A stretch of 64,000 nt of DNA, from assembly GCF_000195915.1 (NCBI RefSeq), contig NC_002578.1:744001-808000 (forward strand), written 5' to 3'. This document shows positions 1 to 10,281 of the stretch, piece by piece (position 1 is the first letter of the stretch; each line of letters begins with the position of its first letter). The translations under genes were made by a program, and so were the position numbers. The stretch is from Thermoplasma acidophilum DSM 1728 (lineage in GTDB: Archaea; Thermoplasmatota; Thermoplasmata; Thermoplasmatales; Thermoplasmataceae). The notes under the pieces were generated by a model. It was not told the DNA's origin, did no database searches, and saw only the letters and a list, made by a program, of their open reading frames with translations.

Positions 1-392
1 CAGACAAACAATATGCAGAATTTTTGCAGAAAAACTTGAAAAATTCTCATTTCATTTTCAATGCAACGGATAAGCAAAGAAATGATCTCCTAAGGCGGGC
101 TAAAATTTTAATCCATCCAGCGATGTATGAAGCAGCAGGAATTGTATTTATGGAGGCTATGTCTTATGGGGTGATTCCAATAGCACACAATTCCGGAGGG
201 GCTCCTGAGATAGTCCCAAAACAATATCTTTACGATAGTCTCGCTGAGGCAAGAGAGAAAATCAAGAAGTATCTTTCAGAGTACAATGAAACACATTTTA
301 ACGAACTTAGGCGAGAAGCTTCTAGATTTCTGATTAGCAAATTCCATGAATCCATTGAATCGGCTTTTACAGAATGTTTTATAAAGAACTAA
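1..392 (+). CDS. Family 4 glycosyltransferase, C-terminal part
   Basis: The reading frame is open from the left edge of the window, so only the C-terminal half of the protein is present and its start lies outside. The visible part has the GT4 signature E-x7-E (EAAGIVFME, preceded by HPAMY) and the following loop SGGAPEIV. In GT-B enzymes of this family these hold the nucleotide-sugar donor. It would add a sugar to a surface glycan precursor on the cytoplasmic face of the membrane. The frame is intact to a TAA at 392. The donor and acceptor cannot be read from sequence. Confidence 0.85.
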   Translation, partial: DKQYAEFLQKNLKNSHFIFNATDKQRNDLLRRAKILIHPAMYEAAGIVFMEAMSYGVIPIAHNSGGAPEIVPKQYLYDSLAEAREKIKKYLSEYNETHFNELRREASRFLISKFHESIESAFTECFIKN

Positions 393-589
393 AACGGCAT
401 ATATCAAAATGAAAAATGATTGGAATGATCAAAATTCGCAGAATATTCATGAAAGAATTACTTAAAAAACTATATGGATTCCATAGAGAGGAAACGATAT
501 TCAAAAAAGTGACAGTGTCCTATATTTTGTGTAGGAATCATGGGAAAATCATGAAACAAAATTCATGAAAAAATTAATAATACCTCGTC

Positions 590-785
590 TGAAACATGTC
601 CGTTATGGCGTCCTGGGCTTTACGGAATCCCCTTTATGGATCGTACGTACACCTGTTCGTTGAGTTCGGCCACCCTCAGGTATATTATTCTTCATTGCAT
701 TCTCCTCGGATGGAAGTGAATCGATTATCTTGATCCTTCTCCTGATCTCCTTGTTCATTTTTTGATGATGTAATACCAGATTGCG
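590..785 (-). mobile_element. IS256/Mutator-family transposase relic (copy 1, C-terminus)
   Basis: Read on the minus strand, this stretch gives MNKEIRRRIKIIDSLPSEE, then (after one frame change) IYLRVAELNEQ and finally ITDMFQTRY. That is the C-terminal block of Mutator/IS256 transposases (normally STNxIExxNxExRRR, then FPxxxSAxxLxY). It is broken by at least one frameshift and has no catalytic core, so it is dead. The rest of 393-824 holds no gene I can support. The same block occurs at 63.6-63.84 kb. Confidence 0.8.
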
Positions 786-824
786 ATGAAATAGTAAACA
801 AATAAATCCATATAAGAGGATAAT

Positions 825-2363
825 TCATTGTACGTCTTTATTTTTTCCAGAAGCCAAGAACGATATAAACTTTTTGACAACTGATGCAGATTCTGGAAAA
901 AGTGATCCCAGAAAGAGCTCTTCGTCTCTTTTTATTAGCCTAGTCGCCTTGATCATTCCCATATATGTAAGAGCTCCAATCAAGATGTATGGTACAAGAA
1001 GATAGAGAGCAGTTCCAAAATGAACTTCGAGAAATACTACGATTATGACCATAACGATTGACGAAATCCATATCTTCGTTAATCCCATCATATCTGTTCT
1101 GAAAAGGCCTGTCTTCTTGGCGTAATAATATACAACAATGAAAGAAGCCGCATACACCGATGAGAATCCAATTGAAGCACCTTCTATGCCAAACCTCGGT
1201 ATAAGTAGGATCGAAAAAACAAGATTGCTGGCAAGAGCAGCGCTGCTTGAATAGATGAAGACTCTCGTCTTCCTAACTGCGGCTATGAGCTGCGTCATTA
1301 CATTGCTTGTTATGAAAATAGCGGAGGATATAGACACAATAGAAATGGCATCGGCTCCTTCCTCGTAATACCTTCCTGCGAGAAGCACTATGATCATCCT
1401 TGAAAGCGCCGCAATTCCCAAGGCAGCTGGAACATATACAGCCGAAACTACCACGGTAGCGATCGCCGTTCTGGATCTTATATTCTCTCGATTTCCCATG
1501 CCATAGAATTCGGAAAATTTCGGAAGCATTATGTTGTTCAGTGGAGAAACGAGAAACCCTATGGAAGTTGCGATGAGTAGTGCAAAATTGTAAATGGCTA
1601 GCGATGAAAGTGGCATAAGTCCGGCAACTATGAATCGATCCGTATAGCTTGCACCGTAGCTAATTATCGATGATAAAAGAACTGGAATGGAAAATTGAAA
1701 TAGTAGTGATGGGGTCAATTTCCGTGGTGTGCCCCTGTAATTCCTTGTAGACGTTATTATGAAATACAGATACATGAATACGCCAAAGAATATGCCCGCA
1801 GTCCATCCGATTATCAAATACGTAAGGGACTTAAAAAAGAATCCCATCATCAATGCAATTGAATAATAGGTTACCCATATGATTATGTTCATCAATCCGG
1901 AAGTCCTGAAGAGCTGCAGACCAAGAGCGGCGCCGTTTAGTATCCCGAATAGCACATTTCCAACAAGAACCAGGCTTAGCAATCTGATCAGATTGGAATA
2001 ACGGGTCGTGTGCATGAAGATTATCGATATGCCAGTTGACGTATACAGCATGAAAGCCAATCCTCCTAACGAAAGGAGAAAACCGAGAGCGAGTATTTTG
2101 AAAACAATGCTTTTAGCCGTGGCGTATTCTCTCTTCCCCAGATGGTATGAGGCAAAATGCTGTACAGCTGTTCCAAGCCCCATCGAGAATATAAGATTGA
2201 ACAGCCCAACAATTGCCAGGAACAATGCAACTGCCCCGACATCGGTTGAATTGAAGAGGCGAACAAGAACGACATAAAACAATGCCCCAGAGAATAGTTG
2301 TGCGCCTGCACCTGTATATTGGTACAAAACATCGGTTCCAACAAATGATGAAGAATGGGTCAT
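825..2363 (-). CDS. Polysaccharide flippase (Wzx/MATE-like, MVF superfamily)
   Basis: A 512-residue, very hydrophobic protein with about 12-14 predicted membrane segments and short charged loops, the usual size and pattern for Wzx/RfbX-type lipid-linked oligosaccharide flippases. The N-terminus (residues 1-60, including GTDVLYQYTGAGAQLFSG) resembles archaeal and bacterial O-antigen transporters. It would move undecaprenyl- or dolichol-linked glycans across the membrane for surface glycosylation. The ATG at 2363 is preceded by a TATA-like box about 29 bases upstream, consistent with a leaderless transcript. It stands among glycosyltransferases and is one of the few intact genes here. Confidence 0.85.
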   Translation of the reverse strand: MTHSSSFVGTDVLYQYTGAGAQLFSGALFYVVLVRLFNSTDVGAVALFLAIVGLFNLIFSMGLGTAVQHFASYHLGKREYATAKSIVFKILALGFLLSLGGLAFMLYTSTGISIIFMHTTRYSNLIRLLSLVLVGNVLFGILNGAALGLQLFRTSGLMNIIIWVTYYSIALMMGFFFKSLTYLIIGWTAGIFFGVFMYLYFIITSTRNYRGTPRKLTPSLLFQFSIPVLLSSIISYGASYTDRFIVAGLMPLSSLAIYNFALLIATSIGFLVSPLNNIMLPKFSEFYGMGNRENIRSRTAIATVVVSAVYVPAALGIAALSRMIIVLLAGRYYEEGADAISIVSISSAIFITSNVMTQLIAAVRKTRVFIYSSSAALASNLVFSILLIPRFGIEGASIGFSSVYAASFIVVYYYAKKTGLFRTDMMGLTKIWISSIVMVIIVVFLEVHFGTALYLLVPYILIGALTYMGMIKATRLIKRDEELFLGSLFPESASVVKKFISFLASGKNKDVQ

Positions 2364-2385
2364 TATGATCCATATCCTTATCTTT

Positions 2386-2398
2386 CTTATATATTTAA
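2386..2398 (-). promoter_or_regulatory. TATA box of the flippase gene
   Basis: On the minus strand this reads TTAAATATATAAG, centred about 29 bases upstream of the ATG at 2363. That spacing fits an archaeal TATA element driving a leaderless or near-leaderless mRNA. The remaining bases from 2399 to 2672 hold nothing I can recognise. Confidence 0.55.
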
Positions 2399-2672
2399 TT
2401 TTTGAATGTATGTATCAGACAATAGTTATTTTGAACAATGCAAACCCTAAAAGAATGTCCGAGGTCAATCCCAATTCACCTCCCAATTTGTTTTCTAATA
2501 GATAGATTCAGAAGGTTCCAGAAATATCGAGAAGCCTAAAAAATATAATGATGTGCTCATCGATAGTGGGAAATATGGTAGGATTGCCCTGCGATATTGA
2601 GGGGTGGCGCTATATTGGCCAGTTTCGAAGGGAATTATCGCATTTTCACACTATGTTGTAGTATTTGGCTCC

Positions 2673-4692
2673 TTAAAATATAAGAGCCCCTTTCCAATGG
2701 ATATTGTTACCTGAAAATCCCACACCACACATTGTCTGATAAAGGACAAAATTCATAGCGGATTCATTTATGCTTGAATTCATCAACATACTTCCTTCTA
2801 TTGTTGTTTCGTTTATGAGGACAAAGTTATCGTCTGAAGCCACACGCAGAGTTATGTTATCGCTTGGATTTGCATCTATGGATTGAAGATAGAAAATCAC
2901 ACGATACCTGCCGGGATACAGTGTTCGGAGAGGTTCATATCAAGCAATGCTCATCGATGCGTTATGGAAGATAAAGTGTTGTTCCGCATCGTATAGTTAT
3001 ATTCATTTCCGTAGATGAGGAAGGAGGTTGCTGTCAGATTAAACATTATCGGGGTCTCATATACTGGAAGCCCGGTATAGTTGAGCTTATAAACCACGAC
3101 TTCATCAGAACCGAAAGATTCCATATAGATACCGTAATGGGAAATGAAAGTCGCATTTAGAATCAAATTATCAAGCATTGGATTTCCTGCTTCGGCTCAA
3201 TAACTGGAGGGATCATTCACTATGTATTCGAATCTGAAGGAATATATCATACTTGTCAATGTTCCATTTGAATATGGGGTTGTGTATGCATTTGGATCGT
3301 TTGAGAACACGGGAAACAAGTTGTTTGTTGTCAACAGGTATGGATTGCTATCACCTATCGTCTTATGAAGCGCAAAAGCGGCTTCTGACGCATTTCCGAC
3401 CTTAAGGGAGGGAAGATCGACCATTGCACCCTGTTTTACAAATATGCTGTGTGGTGCAATAGGTGTCATCGGTATCTCAAGTGCAGTTCCCACAATCAAA
3501 ATCGCAAGGATCAGTATTGCCATTTTCTTTACGGCTTCTTTCGCCAAATGATCATCAATTTTATTAAATTTTGATATCAATCCTAGAATTTTAGAAACCC
3601 CATAGGCGGTAGAGACATAAACGAAAGGTATCAACATCACCGTGTACTGATATCCAAGCTGATAATATGCAGGGTATCTGGAGAGATACGCAAAGAAGAA
3701 ATACGGAATCGAACCTAAGAGCGTGGTAGGGCTGAGAAACGCTAAAAATCCCGTGCTAGCGAACGCGTACATGAAAAATGAAAGCTTCTGTGGAAAATTG
3801 TAAAGGAAATAGGTGATAAACTTCCCCGGATCTGATAGCATAATTGATAATAGGCCAGTTATGCTGGATGAGGCCATGCCGACCGGCGTTAAGCTACCTA
3901 CGCTGGCCGATCCAGACGCGTGATCAATGAAAGCTTTCATTAAAGGTACGGACATTATATAGAGGAACGAAATGGCAAAGAATGAGGCAAGCAATGCGGT
4001 GTTCCTCTGTCTGATCAGATTCTTCAGGCTCTCTAGCTTAAGAGATTTCAAGGAGATAGGATGAAGCATGAGGTACTGAGATATAGCTATAAAGAGTGAT
4101 ATGAAAACGTATCCTGAGTGCAGTGATACTATGAAAGCCAAGAAAACAGCATTCAGTACCCAATTCTTCCTGAGAAAGAAATAATATGAAGAGAAAACGA
4201 AAAGGTTCAGGAACATCATGATATGAAAGTCAAATGAAATGGGGCTTTCCGTATAGGGAGAAAGAAGATATGAAATGGATATTGCCAGTGCGATAGGACT
4301 GGCCACATTTTTGTTGGTTTTTCCTACGAGGAGTCTCTGGGCGATCAGGAACAGGGGAAGAGACGAGAAACTTATCACGATCGATTGGAGTATGAGCAAT
4401 GTCATGGGGCTTGGTGCAAGGGCATATAAGGGATATATCAGGAATAAGATCGGCGAAAAGTGTTCTGCAAGAAGACTCTCTCTCCTATGAGCGTTGAATA
4501 GAAAAATTTGCCATGAATTGTTGTAGCGTATACCTGCGAAGCTATGCCAAGGTCATATCCGGTTGCATTCAATGAAATATATTTAGTGATTGAATATACT
4601 GAAAATGCATAGGAGAAAATAATTGCGATTATTATTATAGCAATAAGATATGGATCCCTCTTGATCATCTTTCCATCTCCTGTAGTGTTCAT
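2673..4692 (-). pseudogene. DUF2079 membrane protein, frameshifted copy
   Basis: Four consecutive minus-strand reading frames (4692-4438, 4405-3197, 3178-2951, 2900-2673) align end to end with the intact DUF2079 protein at 7936-10053. Shared segments include the N-terminal LNATGYDLGI, the central AYLSRYPAYYQLGYQY, the ectodomain phrase SHYGIYMESFG and the C-terminal WKGALIF. At least three frameshifts or stops separate them, so the gene cannot give a full product as read. DUF2079 proteins are polytopic and look like GT-C glycosyltransferases with an extracytoplasmic C-terminal domain. That role is inference; the domain has no proven activity that I know of. Confidence 0.85.
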
Positions 4693-4827
4693 TTATGATT
4701 AATTTCGATTTTGAAATTAATAATTTTATATGTATACACCATCATAAATCCATATACAAAACTCCATACAAATTACATACACAAAATGCTGGGCAGATTG
4801 TATGTTCCTAAAAAATAAGCTTTCTAT

Positions 4828-5533
4828 TTATGTCTTATACCGATGCTCTACCCTTGTCACTAAGAGGATTTCGGTCATGTAAGTTCTTATGAATCGAAAA
4901 CCATTAACTATTTTGCTGCCCCCTTTCTCTCTCTCCTTAAAGACATAGAGCACATCCGCGACCTTAACTCTTGGGTTTGCAGCAAGCAGGAAGAGAAGAG
5001 TCTTATAACCTCTCCATTTCTCATCTATCGAAACATTCAAATGATTTCTGAACCCGAAGTATTCCGACATGGGATCTGTAGTTTTCCTTGAAGACTCAGT
5101 CGGTATCTTTGAGATAAACATGGCCGCTCTAAATCAGTCCTCTTGTTGATTTTCTGTCCCCCGCCGATCCTCCTTTGGCATATCTACTCGCAACAACTAT
5201 ATCATAGCCGTTCATTAGCTTATTATATATAGTATTCAAGTATTCTGGAGGATGCTGATCATCCGCATCCATGATGATAATGACGTCGCCATCGGCAACT
5301 CTAATACCGAATAAATTTACTACGAGCAGTGACCTTTTGCTATCTTCAAAAACGCATTTTGATCTTCCATTTTTCTATACATAATCCTTGATGAAGTCCC
5401 TTGTATCGTCAGTGCTTCCATCATCCACGAAAACAAATTGGTGTTCGAGCTTTGCTTTATCATCTATTTGTTTAACCAGATCTGGTAGATTATCGATCTC
5501 GTTTATGGTACATAAAATTATGGAGGCTTTCAT
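4828..5533 (-). pseudogene. DPM-like family 2 glycosyltransferase, broken
   Basis: The minus strand starts MKASIILCTINEIDNLPDL and continues through a GT2 core: FVDDGSTDDT, then MDADDQHPPEYL and SRYAKGGSAGDR. It ends with the DPM-type C-terminus (TDPMSEYFGFR, then RVKVADVLYVFKEREKGGSKIV). An in-frame TAG after FIKDYV and a frame change near 5125 interrupt it. An intact paralogue with the same motifs is at 58651-59391. The ATG overlaps the stop of the upstream GT4 gene by ATGA, so the two were once co-translated. The ancestral activity was probably transfer of a hexose to polyprenyl phosphate. Confidence 0.85.
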
Positions 5534-6708
5534 TGAAACAAAACCTCTTCCCTTTCTAACTTCATCGATCCGATCATGCTCTTCATAGCTTCTTCTATTA
5601 TTCTTACATCAAAATACAAGGAGGCTTTTTCTTTTATTTTCTTCCTCAACATGAGATATTCCATAGGATCCTTCTCTTTTAACTTTCTTAAACGATTTAT
5701 TTCGGTAAGGAAATCCTTTGCATTACGGTCGATTATTATTACATTTTCACCCATAACATCCCTGATGTATACCAGTCCAGAGGTTCTAGTCGAAATGATT
5801 GGCAAACCACTGGCAAGCCCCTCTATGCTAGAAATACTGAGGGATTCATATTCTGAACAGTTGATCATTACGTCCGATTTTGCGAGGATATTTCTTTTTT
5901 CTTCCTCGCTCACTTGCCCATAGAATATCACATTATTCTTTTTAATTTTTTTCGCATATCGTTTCGTATCTAAACCGACAATGTGAAATTTTATATCCTC
6001 ATCAGAATCTTTTAAGATCTTCATCAATAATTTGGAACCCTTGTTCTTAGTGAGTTTGTTCAGGAAAACCACATTGAAGCCTCTTGATTCTTCAACACGA
6101 AAATCGTCAAAATTGACTGAGCTTTGAGGTATTAAATGTATGTTGTTGAATCCCATCTTCCTATAAAAATCATACTGAAAGCTATTCTGTACCTGCACGG
6201 TTATGCTCCTATCAATAGATTTGAAGATCAATCTATTCAGAAATCTTAACACTAGTCGGTACGCGGGATTATTTCTTTGACCGAGTATCTCGAAATATGA
6301 TCCATGGTTCGCGAGGATTATATGGTGCGTGAAAGAGCTTTTTCTTGCATACATTGAAAAATTTCTGAAGAGGAAATTTGGATTCTGAAAGTAATAATAA
6401 TCATATCCTTTGACTATATTATATATTCTTCTAAAACGAAAAAGGCCAATCAAGCCGGTCGATTTGCTATGCGTGAGGCGCAGAATGGATTTCTTTCCGA
6501 ATATGTCGAATTTAAATGCATTCTTCACATAATTTACCTCATTGACTGCTATGTGGTTATTTCTTTCATATTCGCATCCAGAACCAAATATCGTAACATC
6601 AAAACCCATTTTTTTAGCTATCTTAGATGTTTGCAGGGCATTTCGCTCGCCCCCACCATCGTACACAAGATCAGCAGATCCCAAGATAGCAAAGCTTGGA
6701 CTTGACAC
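5530..6708 (-). CDS. Family 4 glycosyltransferase
   Basis: An intact 392-residue GT-B enzyme. The N-terminal acceptor domain carries a glycine-rich loop (VYDGGGERNAL, about residues 15-26). The donor domain starts near residue 210 (FNVVFLNKLTKNKGSKLL) and holds the E-x7-E motif in EYESLSISSIEGLASGLP. The start is GTG at 6708; no closer ATG fits the conserved N-terminus. The stop overlaps the ATG of the broken GT2 gene downstream. It probably adds one sugar to a lipid-linked surface glycan in the cytoplasm. Substrate unknown. Confidence 0.85.
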   Translation of the reverse strand: MSSPSFAILGSADLVYDGGGERNALQTSKIAKKMGFDVTIFGSGCEYERNNHIAVNEVNYVKNAFKFDIFGKKSILRLTHSKSTGLIGLFRFRRIYNIVKGYDYYYFQNPNFLFRNFSMYARKSSFTHHIILANHGSYFEILGQRNNPAYRLVLRFLNRLIFKSIDRSITVQVQNSFQYDFYRKMGFNNIHLIPQSSVNFDDFRVEESRGFNVVFLNKLTKNKGSKLLMKILKDSDEDIKFHIVGLDTKRYAKKIKKNNVIFYGQVSEEEKRNILAKSDVMINCSEYESLSISSIEGLASGLPIISTRTSGLVYIRDVMGENVIIIDRNAKDFLTEINRLRKLKEKDPMEYLMLRKKIKEKASLYFDVRIIEEAMKSMIGSMKLEREEVLFQ

Positions 6709-6929
6709 TGAGAAGAGATCATGGTTATATTAATTAATCTTCTCATACTGAGTTATGACCGAAAGGCTTCTCCTAATTTTTAATCCGAATAATTTTACTT
6801 TCATATAATATTATTATATATAACAGGATCTTTGTGCCTCAATAAGAATACTAGGATCCTATGAACAAATTGTGTCGGCGATCATGGTATTATAGACTAA
6901 GGCGATGAAATTTATCTGAATACTTATGG

Positions 6930-7785
6930 CGTCCCAGAACTTGTGCATGCTCAAATCTACCTACTCTCTAGAAGATCTCCGTTACAGCATCCTCGCATTT
7001 ATGGATTTTTTAGTTGAGCTATTACGCCATTTTTAGTTTAATTCTTAGGGGAGAGATGAGTTTTTAAATGGTATTGTGCATGGTTGGAAGTCCGATCTCG
7101 GATATATCTGCCTTATCTCCTCTTATATGCCCGGAAGAATGTCCGCTAAGAAGAGAAGGGGTTCTTCCACTCCTCTTTCATGGAGGTCGATCAGGGCATT
7201 TCTGTAGGCAATATGGTTTTCCACCGGATTAATGTAAAAGCCTAGGCTCTCATAATGTCTAGATTCGCTTATGCCCATGGCGAATATCGTACATTCCTTC
7301 TGTACTGTATCTCTTCAAAGGGAGAAGAACATGGCATCCAGGAATATGGCTATATATCTTTTATTAAGGGATCGCTTCTTCCAGTTCTCCGCCTCCGATA
7401 TCGTTATATCAGTTATCCTTGATATCATGGATCTGCTGTATTTACTGTGTAACAATTCTTCAAGTATCTCTGCCATCTTCCTTGTGGATATGCCTTTGGA
7501 ATACCTCGATAATATCAGATCCTCTATTCCGATCGATTGCTGGTACTATCCGGACAGTGTATGGAATTCATCATTACGGTCCCTTTGTACATTCAGACCA
7601 TCTATTTTTCCATACTTCCTTATGAGATCCCCTTCATAGTATCCGTTATGTTTTCCACCATTCTTCTCTAAAAATGCCTGTATTTCTCCTTCATCAGAGA
7701 TTCCATGAACTCGTTTGCTGTCGTCCGTACTATCTCAAATATCTTTGTCCGTACATTCCATCCATTATTGCCTCCTTGTCCGCTC
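6930..7785 (-). mobile_element. IS256/Mutator-family transposase relic (copy 2, longest)
   Basis: On the minus strand the frames piece together as MDGMYGQRYLR, TANEFMESLMKE, HNGYYEGDLIRKYGKIDGLN, IEDLILSLYSKGISTRKMAE, RSMISRITDITISEAENWKK, RYIAIFLDAMFF, then LGFYINPVENHIAYRNALID and HERGVEEPLLFLADILPGI. A C-terminal scrap, HKCEDAVTEIF, lies near 6970-7000. This is the colinear order of an IS256-type transposase, including the region of the first catalytic Asp (FLDAMFF). Several frameshifts and stops, and a missing central part, make it non-functional. I did not find intact terminal inverted repeats. Confidence 0.85.
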
Positions 7786-7935
7786 GAGTGGGTATCCTTG
7801 ATTTTTTTCATAAATTTTGTTTTATGATCTTCCCAGGATTCCCTTTACACAAAATTCTTGACACTATCAATGTCGATATACAATTTTCAAACTTTATATT
7901 AATCTATTATTATCTTGATAGAGCATTGATAGGTC

Positions 7936-10053
7936 TTAATAAACGGAATATTTTACTCCTTTAAATATTAGAGTACCTGTCCAATCAATAGCCATTCCCC
8001 TGAATTCGACGCTGTATTTTGTTTCATTTAGCGTCAAATGTAATGTAACCTCTTCTAAATCACCGTTGGGCAATTCGGAAGAATTTATTACAGTTTGATT
8101 TAGTGTTACTGTTCCAGCATTTGTAGTTACGTCCAATAATATACTACTATTAGCTTCAGAATTTACAGATTCTAGATAATAGGTTATGTTATATCGGCCC
8201 GGGAGAAGCGTTGTGTAAGGTCCGAACCATGCAGTTCCCATGGTGGTGTTATGATATACGTAGGAACCATTTACAATCGAATAATTGTACTCTCCTGCAG
8301 CGATATAGAATGACGTTGCAGGAAGATAGGCAGAATACGGAATCATCAAGACTGGTAATCCAGTATAGTTGAGCTTGTATACTATCACTCCGTCTTGTCC
8401 AAATGATTCCATATAAACACCATAATGCGAGATAAACGTATTGTTATCTATTAAGTCGTTCATACTTGGATTAAATTGGTTTGACCAAAAACTATCCGGC
8501 TGATTGACCAAATATTCAATGTGATAACCATAAATAAGGTTTCGTAACTGGCTATTCCACGCAAAGGCTATGACATAAGCATTTGTGTCTTTCGCGAACA
8601 CTGGATAAAGATTGTTTATTGTCAAAAGATATGGATCGCTTTCGCCTATTTCCTTCTGTAGTTCAAAAGCTATTTCTGATCCGTTATTATAAGCAAATTC
8701 GTGGAAATTTGCCATAGATCCACTTTCTATGAATATATTGCGAGGTGAGATTGGATCAAGCGGAAGCTCGAAGAGCGAGCTAACTATAACTATCGATATG
8801 ACGCCAACTAATATTTTCTTTATAGTTCTACGGACATCATCGCTGTCTGTCGCTCTCGCGCTTTGAACTATTTTTCTGATGCCAAATAGCGCGCCAATGA
8901 ATATAAACGGTATGATCATAGTGGAATACTGATATCCTAGTGAATAATAAGGGCCATAGCTAGACAAATAAGCATAGAGGAAATACGGAATATCCATCAG
9001 GAGCGATAAGGGATCTAGGAATACTAAAAATCCCGTATTAGCAAAGGCATAGAATGCAAATATAATCTTATCTGGAAAGTTAATTAGAAACGCAGATTCG
9101 ATAAGCATAGGCCGCGTAAACAAATCGGTAAAAAGTCCAGCTAAGCTGCTTGAAACACTCCCTGTGGACATAGTAGATGGTGGGCTTAAGGCCACTGCCC
9201 CTGAGGCGATGAAAGTCTTCATTAGACTTGCAAAATACAAATATCCTACAAGCAAAATTAACGTTATTATTATCTTTATCAATGTTTTACTTCGAACAAT
9301 TTTCTGTAGAACGTATTTCGATTTTGGTGTTTTTTTCAAATTATCTGAAATATTTATATTGGCGATTGTGCGGATTATTTTATGGCAATTTAGGTTTCCT
9401 TCATTCCTGATGCGAAATATAAATTGATATGAAATAATAAAGAAGACCATTATCACAAAGAGGGAATGAAGTGAAATTATAAGAATTAAGACTATTAAAT
9501 TCAGAATTTTATACTTTTTCATAAAGAAATAGAATGAAAGCGGGACAAACAAAATCAAAAAAGGCATAAGATGGAAATCAAACGATAGTGGGCTTTCAAT
9601 GTATGGTGATAATATATATGAGGTTGAGATGAATAACGCCAACATTTCAAGTAATATGTCCTTTTTGAAATTATTAATAAAAAATATTTCCCTCGCAAGT
9701 AGATATATGACCAATCCAGAAAATGATATCATCACAGATTGCATTATCAATAATGTTTTTACGTAAGGAAAGAACCAGTATATCGGATATATAACAAAAA
9801 GGAATGGAGAAAAATGCTCAGAAAAAGAATTAATTAAAAGTGGATTTGCATACATAACATGCCCATGCATTGTATTTTCAAGGATAGAAACGTAAATTCC
9901 TAGATCATAAGCAGTTGCGTTGAGCGAAACATATTTAAGTATAGTATAATATGAGAATAAATACGAAAAAAGTATTGATATTGATAGCATAATATAGAAA
10001 AATGGATCTTTAAAATAATTACTTTCACATGTATGAAATGAAAATTTCACCAT
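7936..10053 (-). CDS. DUF2079 membrane protein with C-terminal ectodomain
   Basis: A 705-residue protein. The first ~430 residues hold some ten membrane segments with the DUF2079 features LNATAYDLGIY near residue 40 and HFSPFLFVIYPIYWFFP near residue 80. The last ~250 residues, from about VSSLFELPLDPISPR, are hydrophilic and rich in Asn-x-Ser/Thr sites (NYSIVNGSYVYHNTT). They end in two beta-sandwich-like stretches, so they are probably outside the cell and glycosylated. The overall form resembles GT-C transferases that use lipid-linked sugars, but no catalytic residue is established. It is the intact paralogue of the broken gene at 2673-4692. The ATG at 10053 has a TATA-like box 26 bases upstream. 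Confidence 0.85.
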   Translation of the reverse strand: MVKFSFHTCESNYFKDPFFYIMLSISILFSYLFSYYTILKYVSLNATAYDLGIYVSILENTMHGHVMYANPLLINSFSEHFSPFLFVIYPIYWFFPYVKTLLIMQSVMISFSGLVIYLLAREIFFINNFKKDILLEMLALFISTSYILSPYIESPLSFDFHLMPFLILFVPLSFYFFMKKYKILNLIVLILIISLHSLFVIMVFFIISYQFIFRIRNEGNLNCHKIIRTIANINISDNLKKTPKSKYVLQKIVRSKTLIKIIITLILLVGYLYFASLMKTFIASGAVALSPPSTMSTGSVSSSLAGLFTDLFTRPMLIESAFLINFPDKIIFAFYAFANTGFLVFLDPLSLLMDIPYFLYAYLSSYGPYYSLGYQYSTMIIPFIFIGALFGIRKIVQSARATDSDDVRRTIKKILVGVISIVIVSSLFELPLDPISPRNIFIESGSMANFHEFAYNNGSEIAFELQKEIGESDPYLLTINNLYPVFAKDTNAYVIAFAWNSQLRNLIYGYHIEYLVNQPDSFWSNQFNPSMNDLIDNNTFISHYGVYMESFGQDGVIVYKLNYTGLPVLMIPYSAYLPATSFYIAAGEYNYSIVNGSYVYHNTTMGTAWFGPYTTLLPGRYNITYYLESVNSEANSSILLDVTTNAGTVTLNQTVINSSELPNGDLEEVTLHLTLNETKYSVEFRGMAIDWTGTLIFKGVKYSVY

Positions 10054-10073
10054 ATGAAAAACCGAATGTAGTC

Positions 10074-10084
10074 CTTTATTTAAA
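10074..10084 (-). promoter_or_regulatory. TATA box of the intact DUF2079 gene
   Basis: The minus strand reads TTTAAATAAAG, centred about 26 bases upstream of the ATG at 10053. This supports that start and a leaderless transcript. Confidence 0.55.
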
Positions 10085-10251
10085 CTTTTATCCTTTGTTT
10101 CTGTCTAAATAAACTAATATTTCAGTACCTGATAAATTGATAATGGGATTTATAGGATATGAGCTGATCAGTTTCTTCCTCGATTATATATCGCACCTAA
10201 ATTATATTGAATCCTGGTTATCGCTGTAATTATCGCGATCTGCTGGAAGAA

Positions 10252-10262
10252 GCTTATATATG
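10252..10262 (+). promoter_or_regulatory. TATA box of the GT2 gene at 10282
   Basis: GCTTATATATG is centred 25 bases upstream of the ATG at 10282. This spacing is why I choose that ATG over an in-frame TTG at 10207, which would lie upstream of the box. Confidence 0.6.
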
Positions 10263-10281
10263 TATTGCATTTACGATTGAT

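Noticed and set aside
7271-7964. Open plus-strand frames in the 7.3-8.0 kb region
   Set aside because: They lie opposite the minus-strand IS256 relic and have no family features; the transposase reading explains the sequence.
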